Assembly (NCBI RefSeq): GCF_027853235.1 | Contig: NZ_WKJG01000108.1 | Coordinates: 1 to 64,000, forward strand | Source of the DNA: Aliibacillus thermotolerans | GTDB taxonomy: Bacteria; Bacillota; Bacilli; Bacillales; Marinococcaceae | Length of the DNA stretch: 64,000 nt | Reading direction: 5' to 3' | Shown here: in pieces, positions 50,692 to 60,542 of the stretch | How positions within the stretch are numbered: position 1 is the stretch's first letter | Layout of the letters: each line of letters opens with the position of its first letter | The notes under the pieces: generated by a model | The model's input: the letters and a program-made list of their open reading frames with translations, nothing else | The model's database searches: none | Told to the model about the DNA's origin: nothing | Translations under genes and position numbers: made by a program

Positions 50692-51542
50692 CAGCAGAAA
50701 TTATTGATGGCAAAGAAGTCGCAGCATCTTTACGCGCAGAAATAAAAGAAGAAGTGGCACGCTTAAAAAAAGAGATAACACCTGGACTTGCCGTTATTTT
50801 AGTCGGTAATAATCCCGCTTCTCGCTCTTACGTGAAAGGAAAAGAAAAAGCTTCCAAAGAAGTAGGTATTCACTCCGAGCTCGTTGAACTACCCGAAGAT
50901 ACGTCGGAAGAAACGTTACTGAGTACCGTTGATCGTTTCAATGAAGACCCGAATATTCATGGCATATTAGTACAGTTGCCTCTACCGGATCATATATCGG
51001 ACAAAAAAGTGATTGAACGCATTCTTCCAGAAAAAGATGTCGATGGCTTCCACCCAATTAACATAGGTCGGATGATGACTGGCCAAGAGGCGTTTTTACC
51101 TTGTACCCCTTTTGGCATCATGAAAATGCTTGAATATAAAGATATTAATGTCCGAGGAAAGCATGCAGTGGTCATTGGAAGAAGTAATATCGTTGGAAAA
51201 CCGGCGGGACAATTGTTATTGAATGCAGATGCGACGGTGACTTATTGTCATTCAAAAACACCCCAGTTAGAAAAGTATACATCCCAAGCGGATATTTTAA
51301 TTGCAGCTGTTGGACGTCAAGAAATGATTCGAAAAGAGCATGTAAAAGAAGGTGCAGTTGTTATCGATGTCGGGATGAATCGAAAAGAAAACGGGAAATT
51401 GTGCGGAGACGTTTTATTTGATGAAGTGAAAGAAAAAGCTTCTTACATAACACCCGTTCCGGGAGGCGTCGGACCGATGACAATTACGATGCTTCTTTAC
51501 AATACGATGTTATCTGCAAAAAAACGACTAGGTAGGGAGTAG
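50688..51542 (+). CDS. folD: Bifunctional methylene-THF dehydrogenase/cyclohydrolase
   Basis: The 284-residue enzyme interconverts 5,10-methylene-, methenyl- and 10-formyl-THF. The catalytic region SRSYVKGKEKA (about 45-55), GILVQLPLPDHI (about 88-99), the dinucleotide site VIGRSNIVGKPAGQLL (about 162-177, cited in part) and PVPGGVGPMT are present. It overlaps nusB. Together with yqgN elsewhere in the window it serves one-carbon metabolism. Confidence 0.96.
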   Translation: MTAEIIDGKEVAASLRAEIKEEVARLKKEITPGLAVILVGNNPASRSYVKGKEKASKEVGIHSELVELPEDTSEETLLSTVDRFNEDPNIHGILVQLPLPDHISDKKVIERILPEKDVDGFHPINIGRMMTGQEAFLPCTPFGIMKMLEYKDINVRGKHAVVIGRSNIVGKPAGQLLLNADATVTYCHSKTPQLEKYTSQADILIAAVGRQEMIRKEHVKEGAVVIDVGMNRKENGKLCGDVLFDEVKEKASYITPVPGGVGPMTITMLLYNTMLSAKKRLGRE

Positions 51543-51544
51543 TT

Positions 51545-52933
51545 ATGTTGACCGGAGAGAAAAAATGGGCGACGGTGACGGAATTAACGACTCAAATCAA
51601 AAAGACGCTCGAAATGAATGATCAATTACAACATGTTTTGTTGCGTGCGGAAATTTCCAACTTCAAAAGACATAGTCGTGGACATATGTATTTTACTTTA
51701 AAAGATGAACGTTCCCGCATTTCCGCTGTGATGTTTGCTGGGAAAAACCGTTTTTTAAAATTTGAACCCGAAAATGGGATGAACGTACTTGTAGTAGGAA
51801 ACGTCTCCGTGTATGAACCGTTCGGACAATACCAATTGTACGTCCAACAGATGGAACCAGACGGACTGGGGCAACTGTATGTACGTTTTGAACAATTAAA
51901 AACGCAACTGGAAAAAGAAGGGCTGTTTGCGCCAGAAAGAAAAAAGCCACTTCCAAAGTTGCCGAAAGAAATTGCCATCGTCACTTCTCCCACAGGAGCG
52001 GCAATTCAAGATATGATTTCAACATTAAAAAGGCGCTTCCCACCGGCTCGGATTACTCTTTTCCCGGTGCTTGTCCAAGGAAAGGAAGCGCCACATTCGA
52101 TCGTGACGGGGCTTGAACGAGTGGAAGCAATGGGGGAGTTTGATGTTGTTATTGTCGGACGGGGCGGAGGTTCGCTCGAAGAATTGTGGGCTTTTAATGA
52201 AGAGATCGTAGCAAGAAAAATTGCTTCCATGTCCATGCCGGTTGTGTCAGCAGTCGGACATGAAACCGACGTAACGATTGCGGATTTTGTCTCAGATGTT
52301 CGGGCCGCAACGCCAACAGCAGCGGCGGAGTTAGTTGCTCCTGAACAAAAAGAAATGCTCGAAAAAGTTAAGCAATGGCAACATCGTCTGGAACGGGTCA
52401 TACGAGAACAAATCAATCACCGTAGGGACAAACTGTATCAGTTACAACGTTCTTATGCTTTTCGTTATCCTGCCCGTCTCTTGCAGCAAAAAGAACAAGA
52501 ACTAGATCGGTTAATAGAAAGATTACATAAACAGATGCATGACATCCAACGGGGAAAGGAAGAACGATTACGCACGTTAGAAAAACGACTGGAACGTGAG
52601 CATCCATTACAATTGGCAAAAAGAGAAACGGAAAAATTAACAGAATACAATCGACGACTCACGCAAGGGATGAATCACTTTTTCCAAATGAAGAAGGAAC
52701 GCTTTCATGCAAACTTACAGAAGTTGGAACTATTAAACCCGCTTTCTATTATGGAAAGAGGATATCAAGTTTCTTATACTGAAGATGACACGCTCATTAC
52801 TTCTGTCGATCAGCTATCAATCGGACAGTCCTTTCGGATGTATGTATCGGATGGTACGGTGAAAGGAACGGTATCTTCTATCTCGAAAAACACGATTTTC
52901 CCGGAAGAAAAGGAAGGAGAGAAGAATGACTGA
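51545..52933 (+). CDS. xseA: Exodeoxyribonuclease VII large subunit
   Basis: The 462-residue protein has an N-terminal OB fold ([15 protein letters not shown] at about 40), a nuclease core ([18 protein letters not shown], about 200-217, and [16 protein letters not shown], cited in parts) and a long coiled coil (about 285-400). Exo VII degrades single-stranded DNA with the small XseB subunits. It starts two bases after folD and overlaps xseB by 8 bp. Confidence 0.95.
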   Translation: MLTGEKKWATVTELTTQIKKTLEMNDQLQHVLLRAEISNFKRHSRGHMYFTLKDERSRISAVMFAGKNRFLKFEPENGMNVLVVGNVSVYEPFGQYQLYVQQMEPDGLGQLYVRFEQLKTQLEKEGLFAPERKKPLPKLPKEIAIVTSPTGAAIQDMISTLKRRFPPARITLFPVLVQGKEAPHSIVTGLERVEAMGEFDVVIVGRGGGSLEELWAFNEEIVARKIASMSMPVVSAVGHETDVTIADFVSDVRAATPTAAAELVAPEQKEMLEKVKQWQHRLERVIREQINHRRDKLYQLQRSYAFRYPARLLQQKEQELDRLIERLHKQMHDIQRGKEERLRTLEKRLEREHPLQLAKRETEKLTEYNRRLTQGMNHFFQMKKERFHANLQKLELLNPLSIMERGYQVSYTEDDTLITSVDQLSIGQSFRMYVSDGTVKGTVSSISKNTIFPEEKEGEKND

Positions 52934-53168
52934 TCACAAAGAAAAAACGCTATCTTTTGAAGAAGCGATGGAACAATTAGAGAAGATTGTGACAACGCTA
53001 GAAGAAGGAGAAGTACCACTTGAAAAAGCGATCCAAATGTATCAAGAAGGGATGACGTTATCGAACGTATGTCATCAAAAATTAAAAACAGTAGAAAAAC
53101 AAATGGATCGCATCATTACGGAAGATGGGGAGATCACCTCATTACAGACAGAGGAGGACGACGGTTGA
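52926..53168 (+). CDS. xseB: Exodeoxyribonuclease VII small subunit
   Basis: The 80-residue helical protein has the family pattern [25 protein letters not shown] (cited in part). It packs along the XseA coiled coil. GGAGAGAAG precedes the ATG, and the stop overlaps the TTG start of ispA by 4 bp. Confidence 0.95.
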   Translation: MTDHKEKTLSFEEAMEQLEKIVTTLEEGEVPLEKAIQMYQEGMTLSNVCHQKLKTVEKQMDRIITEDGEITSLQTEEDDG

Positions 53169-54052
53169 ATACGACGTCACTACAAACATTTATCGAAGCA
53201 TATAAAAAAGAAATTGATCAAAGGCTTCCGCTATTTATCGAAAATTTATCTTGCCCCGGCCGTTTAAAAGAGGCCATGTTGTATTCTCTCAACGCTGGTG
53301 GGAAAAGGGTACGACCATTATTAATGTTAGCAACCATTGCCACGTACCGTGACATTGAGGAAACAGATTATCAAGTCGCTTGTGCGTTGGAATGCATTCA
53401 TACATATTCACTCATTCACGATGATTTACCGGCGATGGATGATGATGATTTTCGTCGGGGAAAACCGACCAATCATCGCGTATTTGGAGAAGCGATGGCC
53501 ATTTTGGCAGGAGACGGGCTATTGACTCGCGCTTTTGAACTGGTTAGTACTTTGGAAGGCGTCTCCCCGGAAGTGAAAATGACATTAGTACAACAATTGG
53601 CGGAAGCTTCCGGTGCAGAAGGAATGGTCGGAGGACAGGTTGCCGATTTGGAAGGGGAAAAAAAAGAGCTTGAATTAAAGGAATTGGAATATATCCATCA
53701 TCACAAGACTGGGGCTCTCTTACGATATGCGATCGTAGCGGGAGCAATTTTAGCAAAAGCGACGGAGGAAGACATTTTTCATTTACGGACATTTTCAGAA
53801 CAGCTAGGGCTTGTCTTCCAAATTAAAGATGATATTTTGGATGTGGAAGGAAATCCTGATCAAATGGGGAAAGCAATAGGTTCCGATGAAAGTAAACTTA
53901 AAAGCACCTATCCACGTTTACTCTCATTGGAAGGAGCAAAAGAGAAGTTACAAATACACGCCGACCAAGCGCTTTCCAGTTTACACTCGATCGAAAAGGA
54001 TGTTTCATTATTGGCGCAATTTGTAGAATACATTACGAATCGCTCTCACTAA
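53165..54052 (+). CDS. ispA: Farnesyl diphosphate synthase (geranyltranstransferase)
   Basis: The 295-residue trans-prenyltransferase condenses IPP with DMAPP and GPP. It has both aspartate-rich metal sites, [14 protein letters not shown] (about 84-97) and DDILD (about 224-228), and GGKRVRP at about 45. The TTG at 53165 follows GAGGAGG; the longer frame begins inside xseB. The next CDS is oapA, with the OLE RNA between. Confidence 0.95.
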   Translation: MNTTSLQTFIEAYKKEIDQRLPLFIENLSCPGRLKEAMLYSLNAGGKRVRPLLMLATIATYRDIEETDYQVACALECIHTYSLIHDDLPAMDDDDFRRGKPTNHRVFGEAMAILAGDGLLTRAFELVSTLEGVSPEVKMTLVQQLAEASGAEGMVGGQVADLEGEKKELELKELEYIHHHKTGALLRYAIVAGAILAKATEEDIFHLRTFSEQLGLVFQIKDDILDVEGNPDQMGKAIGSDESKLKSTYPRLLSLEGAKEKLQIHADQALSSLHSIEKDVSLLAQFVEYITNRSH

Positions 54053-54068
54053 GAGGGCGATATTTTGT

Positions 54069-54098
54069 TTGTGCAGGTGTTGATATCCATGATATAAT
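54069..54098 (+). promoter_or_regulatory. Promoter of the OLE RNA
   Basis: TTGTGC (54069-54074), 18 bp, then TGATATAAT (-10 TATAAT 54093-54098), an extended -10. Transcription would start near 54105, close to the first structured OLE bases. Confidence 0.65.
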
Positions 54099-54104
54099 AA
54101 AAGT

Positions 54105-54766
54105 ACAAAATTCGGATGGTGCAGTATTCTAGTCAATTCTCCATTCTCGAGGGCGGGCCTAAAAATCCGCTAAAGGGCACATCGATGAAGTTCCTGGTGT
54201 TGGCTCGAGGCGCCCAGCCTTGGGTCAATGTTGGGAGTAAAGGCGTTAAGGGCGATCTACAATGGCATGTGGGCGTGAACCCTTTTCGCCGCGGAGGCCT
54301 TGTTCTCTGTTTTTCCAGGACATACTACAGAAGAACAAGGTTAGACCTGCATGGCAGGCTGTGGGAAAGTCTGGCTGCAGTGTAGCCTGCCTTGAGTGGA
54401 GCAAGGGGGATGGTTCTAAAGAAAGAAAGTATTCGCTGGCCAACGAGTGCTTTCTTTATACCTGAAACCTGCTCTGCAAAAGAGGCTAAGAGAGTGGCAC
54501 GGAATTGTTGAGGAAAGCTCCTAGACTGCTCTTCGGACGGTAAAAGTGGATTGCAGTGTGTCCTAAGTGGCAATCCAGTCTGATGTTCGGCGACGGCATC
54601 AAATCACTTTTAAAGGGAAACCGCCATCGTGGCAACACATGGTAAGTGATTGGGAAATCCTACTGGACCTAAGGCACAAGATTTACACTTTTACCGACCA
54701 TCCGAACGCGTACATAGTTGGATATGCTTTCGCCATCAAAAACTTGGCGATAAGCCAAGTTTTTAA
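54105..54766 (+). ncRNA. ole: OLE RNA (ornate, large, extremophilic)
   Basis: The 760-nt gap between ispA and the next CDS has no coding potential but is markedly more GC-rich and stem-forming than its surroundings, for example GGGCGGGCC near 54149, paired GGCATGTGGGCG/CGCCGCGG segments and CTGCATGGCAGG. Its size (about 660 nt), its position in the ispA-dxs cluster and a following oapA-like gene are exactly those of OLE RNA. OLE forms a membrane-associated ribonucleoprotein with OapA and other proteins, and loss of it makes Bacillus halodurans sensitive to ethanol, cold and magnesium. It ends at a strong hairpin at 54739-54766. Small ORFs inside are not genes. Confidence 0.92.
54739..54766 (+). 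terminator. 3' hairpin of OLE RNA / terminator
   Basis: AAAACTTGGC (54739-54748) pairs with GCCAAGTTTT (54754-54763) over GATAA, then T and AATT. It can define the OLE 3' end while partial readthrough expresses oapA. Confidence 0.88.
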
Positions 54767-54812
54767 TTATGATAACCAAAAGACGTCTCGATATTAGGTG
54801 ATTAGGGAAATA

Positions 54813-55382
54813 ATGAATAATATGTGGAAAAACTCACTGAAATGGAGTATTTTAATTGCCGTTATCACGTTCGTGTTAGCGGCTATTTTTACAATCATCT
54901 CAACCGCTTTATTATCTGGAGTTGGCTGGGCTGCCGGCATGCTTGTTGTTTTGGTCATCATCTTTATCGGTGTGTTTTTTGATATTATCGGTGTAGCTGC
55001 TACTGCTGCAACGAGTGCGTCTTTCCATGCGATGGCAGCGAAAAAAATTCCAGGAGCACAAGAAGCGGTTTTCATTAACCGAAATGCCGACAAAGTGGCT
55101 AATTTTTGTGCCGACGTTGTAGGAGATGTGTCCGGGGTAGTGAGTGGGACGGCTGCTTCTGCTGTGGTGATTCAATTAACTTTGGCAGCAAATGCTGGGG
55201 ATGGGTCTACTTTTCAGTTCGTTGTCAATGTTATTTTTACCGCATTAGTCGCTGCACTTACTGTCGGAGGGAAAGCTCTCGGAAAAACTTTTGCCATCGA
55301 GAACGCAAATAAAATTATTTTTCAAGTCGGGCACTTGTATCACTGGATAAAAAAAGTTTTCTATCCGACAAAAAATAAATAA
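54813..55382 (+). CDS. oapA: OLE-associated protein OapA
   Basis: The 189-residue integral membrane protein has about four helices (two in residues 6-60, two near 100-150). Its central segment HAMAAKKIPGAQEAVFINRN, followed by ADKVANFCADVVGDVSGVVSG, is typical of the OapA family downstream of OLE. OapA binds OLE RNA and brings it to the membrane. The ATG at 54813 follows TTAGGGA; a GTG at 54798 and an ATG at 54822 are alternatives. It lies 40 bp before dxs. The basic C-terminus (KKVFYPTKNK) might contact RNA; that is inference. Confidence 0.9.
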   Translation: MNNMWKNSLKWSILIAVITFVLAAIFTIISTALLSGVGWAAGMLVVLVIIFIGVFFDIIGVAATAATSASFHAMAAKKIPGAQEAVFINRNADKVANFCADVVGDVSGVVSGTAASAVVIQLTLAANAGDGSTFQFVVNVIFTALVAALTVGGKALGKTFAIENANKIIFQVGHLYHWIKKVFYPTKNK

Positions 55383-55421
55383 TTCACATGAATACATGAT
55401 CGAAAGTGAGGGTTCCATTGA

Positions 55422-57311
55422 ATGAATCTAGAGACAATAAAGGACCCGAAGTTTTTAAAAAATTGTAGTCGTAACGACCTGGAAACGCTCGCAACAAAAA
55501 TACGTCAATTTTTAATTGAAAAATTATCTGTTACCGGTGGGCATCTTGGTCCGAACTTAGGGGTCGTTGAATTAACGATTGCACTGCACACGTTATACGA
55601 CAGCCCAAAGGACAAGCTCATTTGGGATGTTGGTCACCAAGCGTATGTTCATAAGATTTTAACCGGACGAGCAAACCAATTTGATACTCTGCGTCAATAT
55701 AAAGGATTATGCGGTTTTCCGAAGCGATCTGAAAGTGAGCATGACGTATGGGAAACAGGCCATAGCTCTACTTCTCTTTCCGCTGCGATGGGAATGGCTG
55801 TCGCACGAGACTTAAAACAAACAGACGAAGAAATCGTTGCAATTATTGGGGATGGAGCTCTCACTGGTGGGATGGCTCTGGAAGCGTTAAATCACATCGG
55901 ACATGAAAAAACAAACATCACGATTATTTTAAACGATAACGAAATGTCCATCGCTCCGAATGTAGGAGCTCTTCACAGTATTCTCGGTCGTCTTCGCACA
56001 GCTGGAAAGTACCAAAAAGTGAAAGAAGACGTCGAATATTTATTGAAAAAAATCCCTGCTTTTGGAGGAAGAATTGCTACTGTTGCAGAGCGGGTGAAAG
56101 ATAGTTTAAAGTATTTGCTCGTTTCCGGAATGTTCTTTGAAGAGATGGGATTTACTTATTTCGGTCCAGTAGATGGACATGATTATGACGATTTATTCGC
56201 AAACATTCAATATGCGAAAGATACAAACGGTCCGGTGTTAGTCCATGTCATGACGAAAAAAGGAAAAGGGTACGCCCCGGCTGAAAATGATGCGAAAGGA
56301 ACATGGCACGGTCTTGGTCCTTATAAAATGGAATCCGGGGAAGTCATAAAAAAACCCGGTCCTCCTTCCTATAGTTCCGTTTTTAGCAATACGTTAATTC
56401 GTTTGGCAGAAAAAGATAAGCGGATTGTGGCACTTACCGCTGCCATGCCAGGAGGCACGAAGCTGGACCAATTTGGTGAAAAGTTTCCGGATCGTATGTT
56501 TGATGTCGGTATTGCAGAACAGCATGCCACGACGATGGCCGGAGGGTTGGCAGCCCAAGGAATGAAACCGGTTTTTGCGGTTTATTCTACCTTCTTACAA
56601 AGAGGGTATGATCAGCTCGTTCATGACGTATGTCGACAAAATTTAAATGTTTTCTTTGCGATTGACCGAGCAGGGCTCGTTGGTGCTGACGGGGAAACCC
56701 ATCAAGGCGTATTTGACATTGCGTATTTACGTCATTTACCAAATATGAAAATACTCATGCCAAAAGATGAGAATGAACTGCAACATATGATTTACACAGC
56801 CATTCAATATGATGACGGACCAATTGCTGTTCGATATCCACGGGGAAATGGTTACGGAATTCCAATGGATGAAGAATTTCAAGAAATTGAGATCGGATCG
56901 TGGGAAGTTGAAAAAGAAGGAAGCGATGCAACCATTTTAACATTCGGTACTCTCTTGCCAATGGCAATGGAAGCAGCACGCACATTGGAAAAATCCTCAA
57001 TACATGTTCGGGTCGTGAATGCTCGTTCCGTCAAGCCGTTAGACGAAGAAATGATGGCAATGTTTATGCAAGAAAATAAACCGATATTAACATTGGAAGA
57101 AGCGTCCTTGATGGGAAGCTTTGGAAGCGCGATTTTAGAACATATTCATGATCAAGGGGCACATCATATGGTTGTAGAAAGAATGGGAATACCGGATCGA
57201 TATATCGAACATGGCAGTGTCCCGGAATTATATGAGGAAATCGGATTAACGACAGAAAATATCGTTGCCACGATTCGTTCTCTCATACCAGGGAAAAAGC
57301 AGAGGGCGTAA
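55422..57311 (+). CDS. dxs: 1-deoxy-D-xylulose-5-phosphate synthase
   Basis: The 629-residue thiamine-diphosphate enzyme makes DXP from pyruvate and glyceraldehyde-3-phosphate, the first step of the MEP isoprenoid route. [21 protein letters not shown] (about 36-56, cited in part), the ThDP motif [18 protein letters not shown] (about 143-160), and [18 protein letters not shown] (about 363-380) are intact. GTGAGGG precedes the ATG weakly. It ends three bases before yqxC. Confidence 0.96.
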   Translation: MNLETIKDPKFLKNCSRNDLETLATKIRQFLIEKLSVTGGHLGPNLGVVELTIALHTLYDSPKDKLIWDVGHQAYVHKILTGRANQFDTLRQYKGLCGFPKRSESEHDVWETGHSSTSLSAAMGMAVARDLKQTDEEIVAIIGDGALTGGMALEALNHIGHEKTNITIILNDNEMSIAPNVGALHSILGRLRTAGKYQKVKEDVEYLLKKIPAFGGRIATVAERVKDSLKYLLVSGMFFEEMGFTYFGPVDGHDYDDLFANIQYAKDTNGPVLVHVMTKKGKGYAPAENDAKGTWHGLGPYKMESGEVIKKPGPPSYSSVFSNTLIRLAEKDKRIVALTAAMPGGTKLDQFGEKFPDRMFDVGIAEQHATTMAGGLAAQGMKPVFAVYSTFLQRGYDQLVHDVCRQNLNVFFAIDRAGLVGADGETHQGVFDIAYLRHLPNMKILMPKDENELQHMIYTAIQYDDGPIAVRYPRGNGYGIPMDEEFQEIEIGSWEVEKEGSDATILTFGTLLPMAMEAARTLEKSSIHVRVVNARSVKPLDEEMMAMFMQENKPILTLEEASLMGSFGSAILEHIHDQGAHHMVVERMGIPDRYIEHGSVPELYEEIGLTTENIVATIRSLIPGKKQRA

Positions 57312-57314
57312 TGA

Positions 57315-58142
57315 ATGAAAAAAGTACGTGCGGATGTTTTATTGGTAGAAAAAGGCTATTTTGAATCGAGGGAACAAGCAAAACGATCGATCATGGCGGG
57401 GCTCGTCTATGCAGATGATGAGCCTGTCGACAAGCCGGGAGCAAAAATAGATTCGACCGCATTGATACGAGTGAAAGGAGAAACCCATCCGTATGTCAGT
57501 CGCGGTGGCTTAAAACTTGAAAAAGCAATTGCGTCTTTTGGTCTTTCTTTTCAAAATAAAATCGTCCTTGATATCGGGGCATCTACGGGAGGATTCACCG
57601 ATTGTGCTCTCCAACATGGCGCAAAGCTTGTCTATGCCGTCGATGTCGGGTATAACCAACTCGCTTGGAAATTGCGAAATCATAAGCAAGTGGAAGTGAT
57701 GGAACGATATAACTTTCGCTATGCATCAAAAGAAGATTTTACAAAAGGAAAAGTGGAGATCGCTGTTGCGGATGTCTCCTTTATCTCGTTAAAATTGCTT
57801 TTGCCACCTCTTTGTGAACTTCTCACGAACGATGCGGATGTTTGTCTCCTCATTAAACCACAATTTGAAGCAGGCAAAGAGAAGGTAGGGAAAAAAGGAA
57901 TTGTACGGAACGCTGATGTGCACGTGGAAGTCATTTCCGATATTGTCACTTTTTCATCTCAATTACAGTTCGTACCGTGGGGATTAGACTATTCACCTAT
58001 TACCGGAGGAGATGGCAATATCGAATATTTATTTCATGCGAAATGGCTTCCGAAGAATACGGTGACCTCAGCCTTTTCAATAACAAATATTCCCGAGATT
58101 GTACGAGCTGCACATCGTCATCATTATCACGAGAGAGGATAA
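57315..58142 (+). CDS. yqxC: TlyA-family S4/FtsJ rRNA methyltransferase YqxC
   Basis: The 275-residue protein has an N-terminal S4 RNA-binding domain (about 5-65, RADVLLVEKGYFESREQAKRSI, cited in part) and an FtsJ-like methyltransferase domain with the SAM motif VLDIGASTGGFTDCALQ (about 83-99). TlyA proteins 2'-O-methylate rRNA in some bacteria; YqxC itself is less studied. It sits between dxs and ahrC, as in B. subtilis. Confidence 0.93.
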   Translation: MKKVRADVLLVEKGYFESREQAKRSIMAGLVYADDEPVDKPGAKIDSTALIRVKGETHPYVSRGGLKLEKAIASFGLSFQNKIVLDIGASTGGFTDCALQHGAKLVYAVDVGYNQLAWKLRNHKQVEVMERYNFRYASKEDFTKGKVEIAVADVSFISLKLLLPPLCELLTNDADVCLLIKPQFEAGKEKVGKKGIVRNADVHVEVISDIVTFSSQLQFVPWGLDYSPITGGDGNIEYLFHAKWLPKNTVTSAFSITNIPEIVRAAHRHHYHERG

Positions 58143-58158
58143 CCTCTCTCTTTTTAGT
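58133..58158 (+). terminator. yqxC terminator
   Basis: GAGAGAGG (58133-58140) pairs with CCTCTCTC (58145-58152), followed by T5; it overlaps the stop codon. Confidence 0.88.
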
Positions 58159-58221
58159 TTCTATTTTTAAACGTTTTAGTGTATAATTATAATAACCATT
58201 GAAAAATTGGAGGAAACTGAG

Positions 58222-58677
58222 ATGACGATGACAAAAGGACAACGCCATATAAAAATCCGCGAGTTAATATCTAATTTTGATATTGATACGCAAGATGAGT
58301 TAGTTGAACGTCTGAGAAATGCAGGATATAACGTGACACAAGCGACTGTTTCCCGAGATATTAAAGAACTGCACTTAGTGAAAGTTCCAACGGCTGACGG
58401 CCGTTATAAATACAGTTTACCTGCGGACAAGCGTTTTAATCCGATTGAAAAACTCAAACGTTCACTCATTGATAGTTTTATTAGCATTGATCGAGCCAAC
58501 AATTTAGTTGTCATGAAAACATTACCTGGAAATGCGAATGCAGTTGGCGCGTTAATTGATAATTTAACATGGGAGGAAATTATCGGAACGGTGTGCGGTG
58601 ACGATACCATTCTCATCATTTGTCGCGATGACAAAACGGGCGAAGACATTGTCCAACGCTTTCTTGATATGCTATAA
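58222..58677 (+). CDS. ahrC: Arginine repressor/activator ArgR (AhrC)
   Basis: The 151-residue hexameric regulator senses arginine, repressing biosynthesis and activating catabolism. It has an N-terminal winged helix ([23 protein letters not shown], about 25-47, cited in part) and a C-terminal arginine-binding domain with [13 protein letters not shown] and [13 protein letters not shown] 58222 is 8 nt after GGAGG. An ArgR target, the rocF gene, is at 19330. Confidence 0.95.
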   Translation: MTMTKGQRHIKIRELISNFDIDTQDELVERLRNAGYNVTQATVSRDIKELHLVKVPTADGRYKYSLPADKRFNPIEKLKRSLIDSFISIDRANNLVVMKTLPGNANAVGALIDNLTWEEIIGTVCGDDTILIICRDDKTGEDIVQRFLDML

Positions 58678-58704
58678 AAGGAATCGTAGAGCCGAGGTGA
58701 AAAG

Positions 58705-60426
58705 GTGCTAGAAGAGATTACCATTAAAAATTTTGCCATTATTGAAGAGTTAACTATTTCTTTTCAAACGGGACTTACGGTGTTAACAGGGGAAACAGGA
58801 GCGGGAAAGTCCATTATTATCGATGCGATTGGCTTATTGATCGGTGCGCGAGGTTCTGTGGAATTCGTGCGTCATGGGCAAGATCGGGCGGAAATTGAAG
58901 GCCTGTTTTCAATAGAAAAAGATCATCCGATACGTTCCTTTCTGGAGAAAACGGGTATCGATACCTCTGATGATATGGTGATTTTACGACGAGACATCAC
59001 GAATCGGGGGAAAAGCATCTGTCGAGTCAACGGAAAATTAGTAACCCTGTCTATCCTTCGAGAAGTAGGACAATCCCTTTTGGATATCCACGCACAACAT
59101 GAACATCAAGAATTAATGCAACCGGAAAAACATTTAACCATTTTAGACCGTTTTGCCAAAGAAATGATAAAAGAGACGCTATTTGATTATAAAAACCGTT
59201 ATCATACGTATCAGCGTCTCAGATCTCAATGGAGAAAATGGCAAGAAAATGATCAGGAAATGGCCAATCGCCTTGATTTTCTTCAATATCAGTTACGTGA
59301 AATTGAACAAGCCTCCTTGTCTCCGAATGAAGATTTCTCTTTAGAAAAAGAAAGACATGTTTTATCCCACAGTGAAAAACTATATCAACAATTGGGAAGT
59401 ACGTATAATAGCCTTAATGGGGAAGGAAAAGCGTTAGATTGGATCGGACAAGCGGTCGCTCATATAGAGGAAGCGGCACAGATTGACTCAGAAATGGCAG
59501 TGCAGTTGGAACGAATCCAAGAAGCTTTGTTTACGTTAGAAGAAAGTGCCAGCGACATTCGCAATCGCATGGAGGCGATTTCTTTTGATCCAAATCGTTT
59601 AAATGAAATTGAAGCAAGATTAGATGAAATAAACCGATTAAAGCGAAAATACGGGGAGACAGTAGAAGAAATATTAGAACATGCCGCGCGTATAGAAGAA
59701 GAAATCGATTCTTTATCCAATAAAGAAGAAAAGCTCGCCGCGCTAGAAAAAGAAATGAACGCCTCCGCTTTAGATGTGAAAGCGGAAGCAGATACGTTAA
59801 CCGACTTAAGAAAGCAAGCTGCCGCTCAACTTGTCCAAGATATTATGAAGGAGCTTGCGGATTTATATATGGAACATGCGCGTCTCCATGTGGAGATAAC
59901 GAACCTTACATCTGGCATTCCAATACATACGGAAGAAAGAGAAGTTTACGTCAATGAAAACGGTCAAGACCACGTGCAATTTTACATTGCTACCAATGCC
60001 GGGGAACCGTTAAAACCTTTAACGAAAGTTGCTTCCGGAGGAGAAATTTCTCGTATTATGCTTGCGATGAAAACAGTATTGGCTCGTTTTCAACATGTGA
60101 CTTCGCTTATTTTTGATGAAGTGGATACAGGTGTTAGCGGGAGAGTAGCTCAGTCGATTGCAGAAAAAATTTATCGAGTATCGACCCATTCACAAGTCAT
60201 CTGTATTTCTCATTTGCCACAAGTAGCAGCAATGGCAGATCACCATTTGTTTATCGAAAAACGTGAAAAAAAAGATCGAGTAACGACCACGGTCACGTCT
60301 TTAAACGATGAAAAACGAACCGAAGAAATTGCCCGAATGATTTCCGGAGTGGAAGTGACTGCTTTAGCGAAAGAAAACGCCAAAGAATTATTACAAATGG
60401 CAGAAAAAATTAAAACCAATTCTTGA
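58705..60426 (+). CDS. recN: DNA repair protein RecN
   Basis: The 573-residue SMC-like ATPase tethers DNA ends during double-strand break repair. Walker A is TGETGAGKSIIIDAIGLL (about 29-46), two coiled-coil arms span about 170-400, and the C-terminal half has GGEISRIMLAMK (signature) and LIFDEVDTGVSG (Walker B, about 468-479). GTG start with GAGGTGAAAAG upstream. It follows ahrC by 27 bp, as in B. subtilis. Confidence 0.96.
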   Translation: MLEEITIKNFAIIEELTISFQTGLTVLTGETGAGKSIIIDAIGLLIGARGSVEFVRHGQDRAEIEGLFSIEKDHPIRSFLEKTGIDTSDDMVILRRDITNRGKSICRVNGKLVTLSILREVGQSLLDIHAQHEHQELMQPEKHLTILDRFAKEMIKETLFDYKNRYHTYQRLRSQWRKWQENDQEMANRLDFLQYQLREIEQASLSPNEDFSLEKERHVLSHSEKLYQQLGSTYNSLNGEGKALDWIGQAVAHIEEAAQIDSEMAVQLERIQEALFTLEESASDIRNRMEAISFDPNRLNEIEARLDEINRLKRKYGETVEEILEHAARIEEEIDSLSNKEEKLAALEKEMNASALDVKAEADTLTDLRKQAAAQLVQDIMKELADLYMEHARLHVEITNLTSGIPIHTEEREVYVNENGQDHVQFYIATNAGEPLKPLTKVASGGEISRIMLAMKTVLARFQHVTSLIFDEVDTGVSGRVAQSIAEKIYRVSTHSQVICISHLPQVAAMADHHLFIEKREKKDRVTTTVTSLNDEKRTEEIARMISGVEVTALAKENAKELLQMAEKIKTNS

Positions 60427-60429
60427 AAT

Positions 60430-60455
60430 GCTGGCCTGTTTTGGTCAGCTTTTTT
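60430..60455 (+). terminator. recN terminator
   Basis: GCTGGCC (60430-60436) pairs with GGTCAGC (60443-60449), one G-T pair, followed by T6. Confidence 0.85.
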
Positions 60456-60542
60456 AGTTGGACCAACTTATAAAACGAACCTCCAAAGGCAACATTAGAA
60501 GTAACGAACACGATTAAAAAGGGGATGAGGAGGATTCGTTAA

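Noticed and set aside
54116-54797. Several open reading frames of 60-90 codons within 54116-54797
   Set aside because: They overlap on both strands inside a structured RNA, lack ribosome sites, and have no recognisable products; the OLE RNA explains the region.
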